Part shown: one piece after another, positions 18,151 through 30,700 of the stretch | How the letters are laid out: each line of letters begins with the position of its first letter | Numbering within the stretch: position 1 is the first letter of the stretch | Origin: Paramacrobiotus metropolitanus | Taxonomy: Eukaryota > Tardigrada > Eutardigrada > Parachela > Macrobiotidae | Reading direction: 5' to 3' | DNA: 64,000 bases | NCBI RefSeq assembly: GCF_019649055.1 | Contig: NW_026570264.1 | Location: forward strand, 930,001-994,000 | Notes under the pieces: generated by a model | What the model saw: the letters and a program-made list of their open reading frames with translations, nothing else | Databases searched by the model: none | What the model was told of the DNA's origin: nothing | Made by a program: the position numbers and the translations under genes

Positions 18151-18760
18151 ATAAGACATTTTAGGATTCCTGCTGTTTTTTTTTTAGATTTTTTTCAAAC
18201 ACGTGAATAAAGGCAGTACAGAACAAGCGTGCGGTTTTCTTTTCGTTTACGCATATACAGTAAACATCTCCACGCCATCTATTAATAGTACAGTACTTAT
18301 TGTCAAACATGGCTCAAACACTACCGCTTCCATTCGGGAGCCCTTTCCCTTCGTACGTCGTACGGCTTCCTTTCAGGAGACGTATCTTCCAGCACTGTAT
18401 ACTGTTTCCATTCGCCGCCATTATTTGCCAATAACCCTTGCTGCATACTACTCTTACGTTATGTTTTTCTGCGTTGTGTTGGCCTAATGATGCCAGTTGC
18501 GAGTTATTTACTGTTATTACACATTTTTACGCAGGCGCTGCACGGTTGAAACGGGCAAGCCTAATATAACATATGGCAGACGTAGTCTGTCTATATATTA
18601 TATTAGTATAGGATCCAACGTGTAACTGAAAGGTTACTGAAAGGTCAGGATGATTCTCTCTGTTCTGAGCTTTTGCGTCTGTCTATCCTCTAACGGGGAA
18701 AAGATGGAAAGTAAAGGACACTAAAGGTTAGCCTCAATCCTGCCTGTTCAGTTGCCGATT

Positions 18761-18837
18761 CTCTGTCGGATTCCCATTCGAAGAGATGCTGTACAATGTA
18801 CTGGTACAGCATCTCTTCGAATGGGAATCCGACAGAG
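18761..18837. repeat. perfect 34-bp inverted repeat, 9-base loop
   Basis: Arms 18,761-18,794 and 18,804-18,837 are exact reverse complements separated by nine bases. The transcript would form a long unbroken hairpin. No gene lies within 600 bases on the left. It could be a small fold-back element, a hairpin RNA or a recent inversion duplication. Confidence 0.85.
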
Positions 18838-18859
18838 TACACTGTACATGACACTGTAT

Positions 18860-18896
18860 CTTTGCGATACATGTACAGTGTACATGTATCGCAAAG
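18860..18896. repeat. 37-base palindrome with one central mismatch
   Basis: Arms of 18 bases pair exactly around a single central base, only 22 bases after the previous hairpin. The two together make a double cruciform-prone site. Confidence 0.8.
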
Positions 18897-20697
18897 CTGA
18901 ACTATAGACTGTCGGTAATCACACAATCGTAGGGCAGCTGGCTTGCATTCGTATTGTAATACGACAGTATCAGTGGATGACTCCCCTCATTCTCCATTCT
19001 ATGTATCGGCGCTCAGAAAAAAATCATCGAACTAGAACACTTAATTGCTCGTTTCCCAGGACAAGAATGCAGTGTCCAGGCTGAGCAGGAGAATATAAAA
19101 TGAAAAGGAATGCAGGTCAAGGAAACTTATTGCTGTACATCAGAATAGTTCAGACATTCCCAAATTCTAGAAATTCCACGTTAGAATTGGACAACTCGTA
19201 CACAGAGTCGCAGATAACGCATTGTTCCGATTTGACTAGCATCCATGAAATTCAAATTTTCATTACGCAAATAACAAATTCTCTTGCACGGCTGCAGTAT
19301 TTTAGTTTTTTTCGCATTTATTCTTATCCAATCCACGCGCCTGCGTAAGGCTTCCGTAGGAAGCGTTCCGAAGGAGTTTGTTATTGCTATGTCTCCTAGC
19401 TATACTGTCCACTTCTGTGAAAGGGCACGGACCTGTATGTCTGCTCACAAACTATCTCAGCATAGATGACCGTGAATGCGTATTACGAGATATCCGAATA
19501 CATACCGGTAATCTACGGTAATTTCATCAGAGATTACTGCAGCCATTGGAGGGTGAGGCCATACTAAGAGTACACATGCATAGGTATGTGAGCGCCGGTG
19601 CAGTGCCGGTGCTGGACAAACCAGTTGTCTCACTAAAAACGTTGTACATCCTAAGTTCTTACGTACTTTTACATCTTAAGTTCTTACGTAACTTTAAATG
19701 CCCTAAATATTATGTAGTAAGGTAAGGTATGTCAAAATAATGAAGATGAACGCACGCAAAAGTTACTGCCGGAGGAGTTGATGTTGATAATTAAGAAATG
19801 CCGTTAGTAGTGAAAATCTGATAATGCATACAAGTTTCTTAAGCGTGATCGACTCTCTACAACAGCACAATATTTGCTATCATGACGCCTATGCCAACCA
19901 TTTACTTGTTCACAACCCTTGCAGCTACCTTGAGAAAACTCTGGCAGCCTGTGTCTGTGAAATTACAGGCAAGCTGTGGGTGTGGCTGTTTTCTATGGCA
20001 AAATATCATTAATAATGGGCAGCGACGAAAATACTCGTATCTTGTACAACGGCAACGTTGTTAACCTAATAATCTCCCACAGTTCACAAAACATCATTCA
20101 CGCGTTATTTCCCGAGGGGTTATGGGACGGCTCACTGGAAACCCAGCGTGTGAAATAATAATAGGTCATTGTAAATAACACAATGTGGTACGAGGAAAGG
20201 CTTGCAGAGGCGAGTTTCATTAACCATTGAACGCCATGCAGAGGCGAGTTTCATTAAGCCAAACTCCTATCGGGACGACGGGAGTGTAGCGTGAAATTAG
20301 TTTTTCGCGTTACCGGCTCCATTCTCTATCAGAGTCCACAGTCATGGAATATGTTGGGTCCAAACGAATGTTCACCTTACATTCTATTTAGACGAAAATG
20401 TTTTCTCCTTCTAAATTTTATGGCTAGAAACAAAATGATGCCTCGCTGTGATGTATTTTGGAGAAACAAGCACTTCTTCGTTCGACCCCATTACCGATTA
20501 ATTATGCGCATATTTATTTGATCGTCTTGCGCATTGTTTGCTGATTTTAATATCAAGTGTTAAGATTTTATAATCCAGGTTCCCAAATGCCTACCGCAGT
20601 CACTGCGGGAAAGTAACTCACAGCCTTAAAGTTTCAAACTGTGAATCGACAGACCGATTTCCACCTTTTAAGCCGTACTTTGCATTTAAACATCGAC

Positions 20698-21764
20698 ATG
20701 AATACATCGTTAAATTTCACAACAACAGAAACCAACACGACTTTCCTGACAAGCTGGTTTATCGTCATGATCCTGATCGCCTTCCTTACATCGCTATTAA
20801 TAGTGCTCCTCATTATTGCCATACTGCACCGTCGCTTCAAACCATCGGAATCCCATATCCAGATCATCCATATGCTCCTCACTGACCTTGGCATTATGGC
20901 CGTTCTGAACCCGGCCGTATTTCTGCCCATTTATTTTCCCTCTCTTACTCTTTCTTCCACTAACTGTCGCAACGTTTACGTCGTCAACACCATCTTCTCC
21001 GGCAGCGGACACTGGGCAGCGTTTATGCTGTCAATTAACCGGCTTTTTGCCGTGGTTTTTCCGCATCACCATCCCGTTTTCAACCGACGCCGTGTGACCA
21101 TAGCGACGATGTTGATTGGTTGGGTCATACTGCTGGCATGTTCCTTACCGATCGTGATGGACAGCGGCTGGGAAACAAACCCGGCTCCACCGTGGAATGT
21201 TTGCGCAATGCGTCCCACGACGCTGAAGAACTTGATAATCTTTCGTCTCCGCCCAATACTGAGCATTTATGTTCCGATTTCTGGGACTATCCTTTGTTAT
21301 TTGATGATCTTATTGTCGCAGCTCTGGTTAAAGTCAACCGGACATGAATACCGGGACGCCGGGGAGCGAACGTTGCAGTGGAAGTTAGAACGCCGCATTT
21401 TAATTGGTCAAATGCTGATTGCGTCATCATTGTGGGATCTAACGTGCTATTTACCGCATATTATTCTTTCGACCTTGCATTACCATGTATATATCACGTA
21501 TCCGCATCTACAGTTGTGGATGTGGGCGCTGTATTGTTGCGGCGATCTTGGAACACCGGTAAGTCTTTCTCCGAAAGAAGCGCTTGTTTTCGGGGTGTGC
21601 TTCTGATTTGATGTGCCGTATTATATACGCAGGTAATCTTCTTTCTGATTGGGAAACAATATCGAATTGGATTGAGAGGATTTTTCAGCCATTTTCTGCG
21701 CGGTTTTAAACCGATTGTTACGCCCGAATCATGGCCCGCAACGTGCACTACTCAGAGACGATAG
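20698..21764 (+). CDS. class A-like seven-transmembrane receptor, two exons
   Basis: Exons 20698-21558 and 21633-21764 give about 330 residues. The N-terminus has N-glycosylation sites (NTS, NFT, NTT). Seven hydrophobic spans follow; TM1 begins near FIVMILIAFLTSLLIVLL. TM3 ends in NRLFAVVFP, so the usual DRY is replaced by NRL. The intron cuts in TM7 and the second exon supplies V-I-F-F-L-I and a basic helix-8 segment. It is an orphan receptor at the plasma membrane; ligand unknown. A lineage-expanded receptor or chemoreceptor is likely. The neighbour at 26.7 kb is of the same class but is not an obvious tandem copy. Confidence 0.78.
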
Positions 21765-22861
21765 AATCTGCCATAGCCCTGTACAGTATGCTGGTACAGT
21801 CCCTACAGAGGCGAAGTGTATATCGCAGATTCTGGACATTAAGTATTTAGTTACTCGATATTATCTGCAATGTAAACTTAATGTTTATTATTCCATGACT
21901 CCAATCTCTATATACGTTTCGGTAAAAACCTAATCTTTTAACTGTAAGTCCTTTTTAAAGTTGTTTTTGAGGAAAAACAATAACGTTTGCAATAAAATAT
22001 CCTTGGTATGGCTTCCAAGTTAACCACTAATAGTACACGATAGGTGAGGCCGTCAGGGTGTGGAGGCCACATAAAACATTACGCGAACCGTAACAGGTAT
22101 GCCGATCATACATACGTTATACGTATACCGAAATTATCGATTCCGAATATTTTGAACGCATTATCTTTGTTGGAATAGCATTACGGAGGGATTACATCTT
22201 TCCGGTTCGTTAACTTAATAAAGGCATGAGCCAACGAATTTCGAAAAATTAAATCTTGCAGTTAAGCAATTCACAAAATTCTCGAAGGCAGAAAGAGAAC
22301 TGGCTGAAATACTTTGTATTCTAGCACGATTGTAGGCTGTTTTGCACCGGTGCACCGGTTTGGGCATCCAGTGCATGTTAGTTGGGCTTTTATTGTGGGG
22401 TTACCGGTGTACATTAACATATTAAGTACTGCCGTGAACCACTGAGAAAAAGCGAAGCGTGAGTTTGCCGGTGAAAACACGGCGTGTCAGTGGAGACTGT
22501 TCGGCACAACATTTTTCTGCACACACACAACGACAAGTAGGTAAAATCTCGGCAGACAAGAAGTACTCAGTCTTACAATCATGTATTATGGCTGCCACCT
22601 GTGCTACATCTTTGCTTCGCTGGTTGTACCCTTCATGTATGCACGACGATCTATGTCATTCTACCCGTACGCTAGCCTTAAAAACCAGGCGCTTCTAAAA
22701 AAGGCATTTGTATCGAAAAAGGTTTATGGTAGCCGCTTCCGCCCGGAAAACAGTGCGCCCCAGAGTAGCGTGCTTTAAACCCTAATGTTGACAAGCGACT
22801 GTAAAATATCCAGTCCAGGAGAGACCCATTTATTCCACGCCAGTGACGTCAAGGCGTGATC
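21765..22861. other. gene-poor stretch
   Basis: No supported gene, RNA or repeat seen. Short open frames near 22,459-22,778 lack start context, motifs or splice partners. Confidence 0.4.
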
Positions 22862-24494
22862 CTAAGGGTATCCCGTTGTTTCTGATTGCATGTGCTCCAT
22901 GTGAGGAATCGCCGGGTTCTTAATCCACTTATCACTCTGCGTCTTCGGAGTGCGGCACCAGCCTAATTCCCTCCACCACCGTCCCAGATCCGTAATAGTC
23001 TTCCGCTGTGGCTTACGGGTGTTGAGAATCTGGCAGATTTTGCACCATGACAAGTTATCGGCTGTCAGATTGCCGGCCAGTCGTGACGTGGCTGGATTCA
23101 TTCGCCAATGGAAGTATCGCCGGTATTCGCTGGGATTCTTATCCAGGAATGTTAAATAATCGGCAACAGCTTTGGGATTGGCAAAATCCAGAACGTTGAT
23201 AAAGGAATTTTTGGGGAATATAGCCGAGTAGTTAGCGCCGCCGTAAACGACCGGCACCGCTCCGTAGTTAAAGGCGCGATGGATCTTTTCGGTCACATAA
23301 TCCTTGCAGATACTAAAAGTTAAAATCAGAGTGAATAATTATTGTTCACGATACCAAAAAAACCGAAATATTCATGAATAAAGCCACAAATATACGTATT
23401 GCACTCTGTACGTCACTAAGACCCAGCTCCTAATGATTTCTAACTAAATTCTGAACGCCGCACAATATGTCGGCCTGGTTTTATAACAACATCTTTGAAA
23501 TTTTTTAAAATATAACTTACATCTTTATTTAATTTACATATTGCAACTTACATATTTTCGAAGGTACATACCAAAACATTAAATTAACTTACTCATTCTT
23601 GAAATAATAGATTAAATTAATAATAAAATTATTACTAACAAAATTAATGCTTAAAAGGAAATACGAAAAGAAGAAAATAATCTGAAAATCATAAAGACCA
23701 ATAAAATCTTGTTATTCCACTTATCTGTACATTATCTGTACACCGAGTTTTCTTCAAAATATTCACCTGTTTTCAAAGGCCAGGTAGAACTTATAAGTAG
23801 TAACAAATTGATCACATATTTCCGGCGTATCTGTGCTGCACTGCTTGGTTCCGCATTTGCCATAGACATCCACTTGGACATGCCTTCCCAGCTCCTTCGT
23901 ATAAACATCCCGTCGACTGGGAATCAAGCCGCAATTGGAAACAAAAGTCACTGCGAATCCGGTCTTTTTGGCTAAGAGCTCATCCAGTTGTTGATCATTC
24001 AGCACACTCGGATGAAAATGCTGGAAATAAGAATCCGTGACGACATCCGAGTCCAGTCGATACGTAAACGTCAAATTGAAAAAATCACGCAGCCGATCAA
24101 CATCGCCGATAGTGTGCACCGGTGATTCTAATCCGTAAAATAAATAGTACTGCTGCAACAGACGGTGTGGTGGAATATCTGCCCAATAGAAATCCCGGAT
24201 GTGAAAGACAATCGCCGCGCTGTCGAGATACCGGCTGCGATCGCTTGTGACCAGACAGTTGGAATACGGACATCTTTCTATACCTGATTCGGCTTCTTGG
24301 TACAAACGCAAAGACGGTACGAAATCGTCCGCATAGAACTTGGTCCAAAATAAAATTACATGTTGGCGCCTGGGTTGGTTAAGAGCCCTTCTTCCAAGCC
24401 GTAAACGCATGTCGAATATTGGCAGGCTGCTCAGAACGTAAACATATAGCACTGCAATAAAACCGGCAAGGGAAATGGCTGATAGAATTCCCAT
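22862..24494 (-). CDS. alpha-1,3-fucosyltransferase (GT10), two exons
   Basis: Exons 24494-23767 and 23312-22862 (minus strand) join in frame to about 392 residues; the intron is 454 bases. The protein starts with a type II signal anchor (about residues 4-26), as in Golgi glycosyltransferases. The stem is short. FTYRLDSDVVTDSYF is the conserved GDP-fucose region. FYLAFENS spans the splice site and continues as ICKDYVTEKIHRAF, then GAVPVVYGG. These are the hallmark GT10 motifs. It would add fucose to N-glycans or related glycans. The C-terminal Cys residues fit a disulphide-linked end. It appears complete. Confidence 0.9.
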
Positions 24495-26727
24495 CTTGAA
24501 TGCCGCTGATCCTGTCGAAAAAATGCTTTCCGAATTATCAAGACGACAAGACCCTATACTTTATAAACGGGATTTGCATAGAATCATGATAGAGCCTGTC
24601 AAACTGGGACATAATTATACTCGCAATTTTAGATGTGAATCGTGTAATTATACTCGCAATCAGGCATTGCTTAGCACGTTCATAGAACAGCACGGTACGC
24701 GCACTGTCCTGAAGTCATCATAAAATTTCAAAGGCATCAGCCGTGATTTTGCCAGATAATATTTTGCATACCCTCATAACATTTTGAATGCACTTTTACT
24801 TACTTCGGTCAAAGTATTCAAAAAGTGAGCCGCATAATCTGCCGTAAGCCAGACGCCTTGGCAGCAGCGAGCTGGTGAGCTTCATAGTATAACTTCACAG
24901 AGTGTGACTGAGCAAAGAGGTGGTAGCTTACACAACGAAAGCGGGCAGCGGACACTAGATACTGGTGGTCATATGGCTCAGATAATATACGCGTATAATA
25001 ACACACTCAGATGCACATCCACAATACTCTATATTTTCGGTGCGTCCATACTGTACGCAGTACGCTAGCGTTTTACGATCTACAGTATGATAATGTAGTC
25101 ATATTATGTAGACCATTCTAAAGTAGTCATATAATTAGCATATTCCTATAAATTCATGGGTGATTATTAGAGCGCCACGCCGTCCATAATGCGATGGCCA
25201 CAGTTCCGGTCAAATAAAAACGTGCGATGCATGCAGAAGGAACCATGTTCGTACAATAACAATATTACAGTACTGTAAACAAAAATAATCCTTTAATTAA
25301 GCAATATTAAAAGCTTTTCATCAAACAATCATGATCAGCAACAATTCTGTACTGCTGCGTAATCTGCGATGGTTGCTATGCGACAACACTTCTTTTGCAA
25401 CTTTAATTTATGAAGTGACAGTGCTAACGCTTCCTTTCATCGCTGCTTTCCTTCATCTTCATTAGATTTTGCCTTACGTGTACGTAAAGATAACCCTGCC
25501 CCCGCAAGTTAGTACAGGGGAACCACTGTACAGCTCAAACACAGATGGAAAGTGCACTGACTAGTTTTTGTTAGTGAAATTCCCATTTTTCTTGAATTAT
25601 TCCGAACTTTTTGCGCAAAAACAACACTGGTTGGTTGCTTGGTCTTTCTGCCAAGTCAGAAGGCCCTCCGATACAAGTATAGAAAAACAGGCGTTCCTCG
25701 CATTCACTATTGCTGCCTTGGCGCTTCAGTAGAAATAAATATAGCCGCTCTCCTTAAATTATTTTTAATGGTTGTTGTAATAAAGAGTACAAATACACTG
25801 GAAACAAACTTTTCGTTTGGGGAGAATCGGTGTCCTTATCGTGGGAAATCGAAACACAGATTAATAAAAGTAGTTCACAATATGTATTCACACTGTCCTT
25901 GTTGTGATTTAGTGCAAAAGCCGGAAGTAAGGAGGCTGGGTGACCGGAGACTAACTGAGGGGATGCGATCGCTAAAGTAGCGGTACTTGCTTTACCTGGC
26001 AAATTACAACGCTCTAGCGACATTAGGTTACACACCGGGCACATTATGAATTATATGAGTACTATGTTTTGCGTAACCGGAAGCCAAAGATTGGAAGCGG
26101 ATGCATTTACGTAATCTTAGCAAGGGTGCAACGAATTCAACTCGGTCAAAGTCCACTACGGCTACATCAGATTTCAGATGAGTTAATAGGGGCGAATGCC
26201 TTAGCGCACTCTACTGCACTAATTCACTAATTACGCCGGCATCACGCTCCAAACGGCAGTTAGCTCATTAAAGTTCATTTTAAGAATCCTATCAAATACT
26301 GGAATGTCATCTGACTTAGTCATTTGCAACAAACGTTTGCAACACAATATTTTCTCTGTGTGTAATCTATTTTATAGTCGAAATAAATCTGTTTCTATCT
26401 ACACTACGATAGCGCCTGAACACTAACCTAAAAAGACCCTGATAATTTTGTAGAAGTGCCTTTTGCCTGCACACCGAAATTTTTAATCAGCCGATCTATT
26501 AGTCTGCAGATTCGAGGGAAACAGAAAAATATCTTAAACTGCATTTGCTGCGAGAAAAAACGGATTTTCGAAGAGCGGAATTATTTGCATCAGCTGCGTT
26601 AAATACCGGGATGGCCCCATTAATTTTCGCTTTTTGGTTTCGCCTCTATTCTGGAAAACACCTGCAATTTTCAGCATAATTTTTGGGGAGAAAATTGTCG
26701 TTTCCATGGAGGTGCGCTAATACAACT
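24495..26727. other. gene-poor stretch
   Basis: I see no convincing gene. An AATTATACTCGCAAT direct repeat occurs twice around 24,615 and 24,650. Several short open frames lack support. Confidence 0.4.
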
Positions 26728-27348
26728 ATGAACAAAGCGATTAATAACAGTTCTTTTTCTCAACATGCCGCTGACGTATGCGCTGCGATGGCCAATCCAT
26801 TGACCTGGTCATCGTATAGTATGGCAGTACTGATCATTTGTGCTTTAATTTTTGTCCTAAACGGAATGGTACTGTTAGTTTACATCGTCAACTTCCGCAT
26901 AATCAGTCATTTTCACGTTTATGCCTTTGCGCTGCTCGGCGGCAATTTCCTTTATGCCTTGTGTTTTGGACCGCGGGAAGTGATGAACCGTATAATCGCT
27001 GTATGGTGCTGGGGTTCGAATTGGTGCACATTGCGCATTTATTCCGGAGGTGTGATTCAGATGTTCCAGTTTTTTATCCATACAACTGTCGCGCTGTGTC
27101 GCTGTTGCGCGGTGCTTATTCCGGTGCAGTATCGTGAACGCCACACGACATTTGTCGCCATGGTACTGTGTGGTCTGTGCTGGTTAATCGTTAATTTGTT
27201 TGTTGGACCGGCAGTGATTGTTGATGCCCTTCTGTTTCGGCAATCGGAAACCATAACACACTGCATGCTGAACTTCAAGGCGCCGCATCTAGAGATCTGG
27301 CTGTATCTTAATCAAGCGTCTCTTTTGCTACGCTGTTTATTGTGCTGG

Positions 27349-27747
27349 TGTAACGTAGGTTCTTACTAACTGTAACTCAAAGCTGGCTAGATGGTATAAG
27401 TCTTTATTGATCTAAGACTGACTAAAACTATCAACGATTTTTTAGTATTGAAAACATAGGACTTATATATGAGAACAGATGGACAAGACAACGTCCAGTT
27501 ACACAACGTTATTGGCGTATAGTGAATAGAAGTTATGACATTCAAACGGATGCACTTCCGTGTTGCGTAATATGCCTTTGTTGGCCAGTGCGTTATACAG
27601 CAACGCACTGTGGCTCGAACGCCAACCGGCACTTATGCATTGTGTAACAACTCTGTTGGCCAGTGAGTTGTGTAACAACTCACTGTTACTGTTATGCCAA
27701 CGACCAGTACATACGTTGTGCATGTACACATGATAAATCATGTTACA
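27349..27747 (-). repeat. 3' LTR of the gypsy element
   Basis: 399 bp, TG...CA ends. Read on the minus strand it has a TATATAAG box (27,462-27,469) and an AATAAA signal (27,403-27,408), consistent with U3-R-U5. U3 contains two short hairpins, one of them CAGTGAGTTGT-GTA-ACAACTCACTG. Confidence 0.93.
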
Positions 27748-27758
27748 CTCCCCTTCTA
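27748..27758 (-). other. polypurine tract
   Basis: Immediately before the 3' LTR the minus strand reads TAGAAGGGGAG, the purine run expected for plus-strand priming. Confidence 0.75.
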
Positions 27759-27777
27759 AAGAAAAAATAATTGAAAA

Positions 27778-30700
27778 TTATTTATAAACTGGTCTTGTTT
27801 TTCTTTCACGTAAATTGTATCTTGGCTCATTGTTGTCCCTGTGTGGTGTTTTGGTGTTGCTTCCAATGTCTCTGTTCTCTGTTGTATGTTGTTCTTTTGG
27901 AGTCGTTTTAGCGAGTTGGATATTCTCCTCTTCATCTAACTTGTCGTACCACGGTTTCAGTTGGGAAACGTGGACAACGTCCTTCTTGCGTTTTCCGTTT
28001 ATGTTCTCAATTTCGTAGTTAACGTTGTTCAACTGTCGGATTACGCGATACGGTCCGTGCCAATGTTTAAGCAGTTTGGTGGTAAGCCGAGTGTCGGCTG
28101 GGATAATTTGCCATCTTTGTTAACAAGCCGAGGTACGTTCCAGCGGTACACAAGGTCATTTGGTTCGTACTGCGCAGCTACTCTCCTCTCGTTATACGGT
28201 ACTTGATTTCTTTCGTTTCCATCGATACATCGTAGTTTGGCTAGTTCCTGTGCATCTTTTATATACTCCGTAGTTTCTTTCACGTAATGGTCAAGGTCGT
28301 GAATGGCTTCCGGTTGGTTTAATGCTGTGTCGAGGGCAGATGTTGCTTGGCGTCCATGTAGGAGTTCGTATGGAGAGTATTTTGTAGTGGCGTTGACGGT
28401 TGTATTAATGCAGTGTGTTACGAAGGGCAAGTAGTTATCCCATTTGTTGTGGTCGTCGCAGTTTTCGACAGACATTCAGCAATAGTCTTGTTTGCTCGCT
28501 CTGTCATTCCATTACTTTGTGGATGATATGAAGTCGTAAACCGTTGTTTGCAGTTTAGAAGCTTCGTCAACTGTGACAAAAGATCATTGCAAAAATGTCT
28601 CCCTCGATCGGATACGATGTATTTTGGTACCCCATGACGTAGGATGATTTGCTCCATTATAAATTTAGCGGCGTTCTCTGCTGTGGCATTTCTTACGGCT
28701 TTTGTTTCTATCCACTTGGACAGGTGGTCGATTGCAACTATAACGTATTGGTTCCCCTTTGAGGATGTTGTATACGGGCCTTGATAGTCTATTCCGATGG
28801 TGTGCCAAGGTCCTTCCACGGGAAACGGTTGCATCAAACCTGATGGTTTGCCTGGTGGAGGCTTTTTAACATTACAGGAAATACATTGTTTAATATATGC
28901 AGATATGGAGTCCGTCATGCCGGGCCAGTAATATTTGTCGTGAAGTTGGTGATACATTTTCTCAGTTCCAAAATGTCCATTTGCGTCGTGTGCATTATGC
29001 AAAACTTCTCTCTGCATTGATCTTGGGATGACTAACAGGGTAACCATTTTATCGTTCCGGTATGCTATGCGATACAGTAAGTCAGCTGTCAACGTGAATC
29101 GTGTACGCCGGTATTTATAGGCTTCGATGTGCGTCGGGCCTTTAAGGATACTGGAAATTCGCCTGCAGAAGTTGTCTGTCTGTTGCTCTTGTTTTAGGTT
29201 GGAAGTCGTTATGTGAAATAACGGGTTGGCAAATTTCAGATTTTTAGGCGTGTTGGAATTGTCGAAAGGATATCTTGACATGCAATCGGCGACAACGTTC
29301 TCTTTTCCGGCTCTGTATCCGATATTAAAATTATACTGCCGTAACCTTAAAATCCAACGTGCGTGACGTCCTGTAAGATTCTTTGCGTTTATAAGTCCTC
29401 GCAGAGCATTGTGGTCCGTTATAACTTCAAAAGTTCTATTTGGATCGCCTATATATGGGCGAAACTTGTCGAGTGCCCACACTACTGCTAATAATTCCTG
29501 TTCCGTGGCGCTGTAGTTCCGTTCGGATTTTGATAAAGCTTTACTCGCGTAGGTGATGACCGTTTTCCTTCCGTCGTTTTCGACTTGGTGTAGAACAGCA
29601 CCGAGTCCAACACCACTGGCGTCCGTCTCCACTATGTGCCGTAAATTCCGGTCGAAATGTGCCAGAATGGGTTTCGTTGTTAATGCTCGCTTCAATGTTT
29701 CAAAAGCTTTCTGCTGTGTTTCTGTCCACTGGAAAGGTGTGTCTTTGCAGGTCAGTTGATGTAAGGGTGCCGATATTGTAGCGAGGTTCGGGATAAACTT
29801 GCTATATCCGACCATCCCGATAAATCCTCGAAGTTGTTTCCTGGTTGTCGGGGCTTGGTAGTTTTGTATGGCTTCTACTCTTTTGGGATTGGGAAATATG
29901 CCGTCTGGATTGACAAGATGTCCCAAAATTCTACTTCACGGTGTCCAAAGTTGCACTTTGATGGTTTAAGTTTTAGTCCTGCTGCCGTTAATCTTTGTAA
30001 AACTGTTTCTAAATGCTCAAGGTGTTCCTGAAATGTCCGGCTATGGATGTTTATATCATCCAGGTAAATAACGATGTATTGGCCAATTAATCCGGTAAAA
30101 ATTTTATTCATCATGCGCTGGAATGTCGCGGGGGCATTGGTAAGGCCAAAAGGCATCACCTCGAATTGGTATTGGTTTGTCGAAGTAAGGAAAGCTGTTT
30201 TCACCTTGGATGATTCTTCAATCGGAATTTGCAGGTATCCTTGAACTAGATCTAGACTAGTAAAATATTTACTACCTCTAAGCGATTCTAAGCAGTCATC
30301 GATCCTTGGAATCGGGTATTTATCTTTGACAGTAATTTTGTTGAGGTCCCGATAGTCCACACATATACGAATTTTATCTTTTTGTTGTATTGGAACTAAA
30401 TTAGCTGCATACTGGGATTGGCAAGGTGATATTATTCCTAGGTGTATCCATTCATCTATTTGCTTATCAATTGCCTCACGTTCCCACTGAGAAAATCGTC
30501 TCAGGTGCCTTGATGTTGGTTCGTTATTACCGGTGTCGATGTAACACTTCGCACAATTTGCACGTCCCATTGGTGACTGCTTCGTTGGAAAAATCTCGCG
30601 GTATTTAAACAGTAATTTCAGGAGCATTTTCTTCTCTTCACCGGTGAGTTCCGGTCCTAGCTTGACCATATCTTCAATGTCGGCCATTGACAGCTGGTCC

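Larger units (their letters stand above)
1..18200. mobile_element. Maverick/Polinton (adintovirus-like) element, ends not resolved
   Basis: The gene set is diagnostic. It has a protein-primed type PolB, a retroviral-type integrase, an adenain-like cysteine protease, a double jelly-roll type major capsid protein, a penton-like minor capsid protein and an FtsK/HerA-type packaging ATPase. The late genes (9,708-15,894) all lie on the minus strand and touch or overlap by a few bases, unlike the spaced host genes further right. Plus-strand genes (regulator, PolB, PC4-like, ANP32-like) have short introns of roughly 40 to 75 bases and AATAAA signals. The last recognisable element gene ends at 18,088 and its poly(A) signal is at 18,145. 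I found no terminal inverted repeat pairing 1-260 with 18,100-18,600, so the boundaries are estimates and the left end may be missing. Confidence 0.88.
18089..20697. other. intergenic stretch between element and first GPCR
   Basis: Apart from the AATAAA signal, the two hairpins and a 20-bp direct repeat (20,204-20,223 and 20,238-20,257) I see nothing convincing here. Short open frames are not supported by motifs. The right boundary of the Maverick element should fall in this stretch. Confidence 0.5.

Noticed and set aside
18690-18926. Small open frame on the minus strand
   Set aside because: It is generated by the two perfect inverted repeats and has no independent coding signal.
24475-24723. 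Plus-strand frame overlapping the fucosyltransferase start
   Set aside because: It has no motif, and a 15-base direct repeat explains its repeated peptide.
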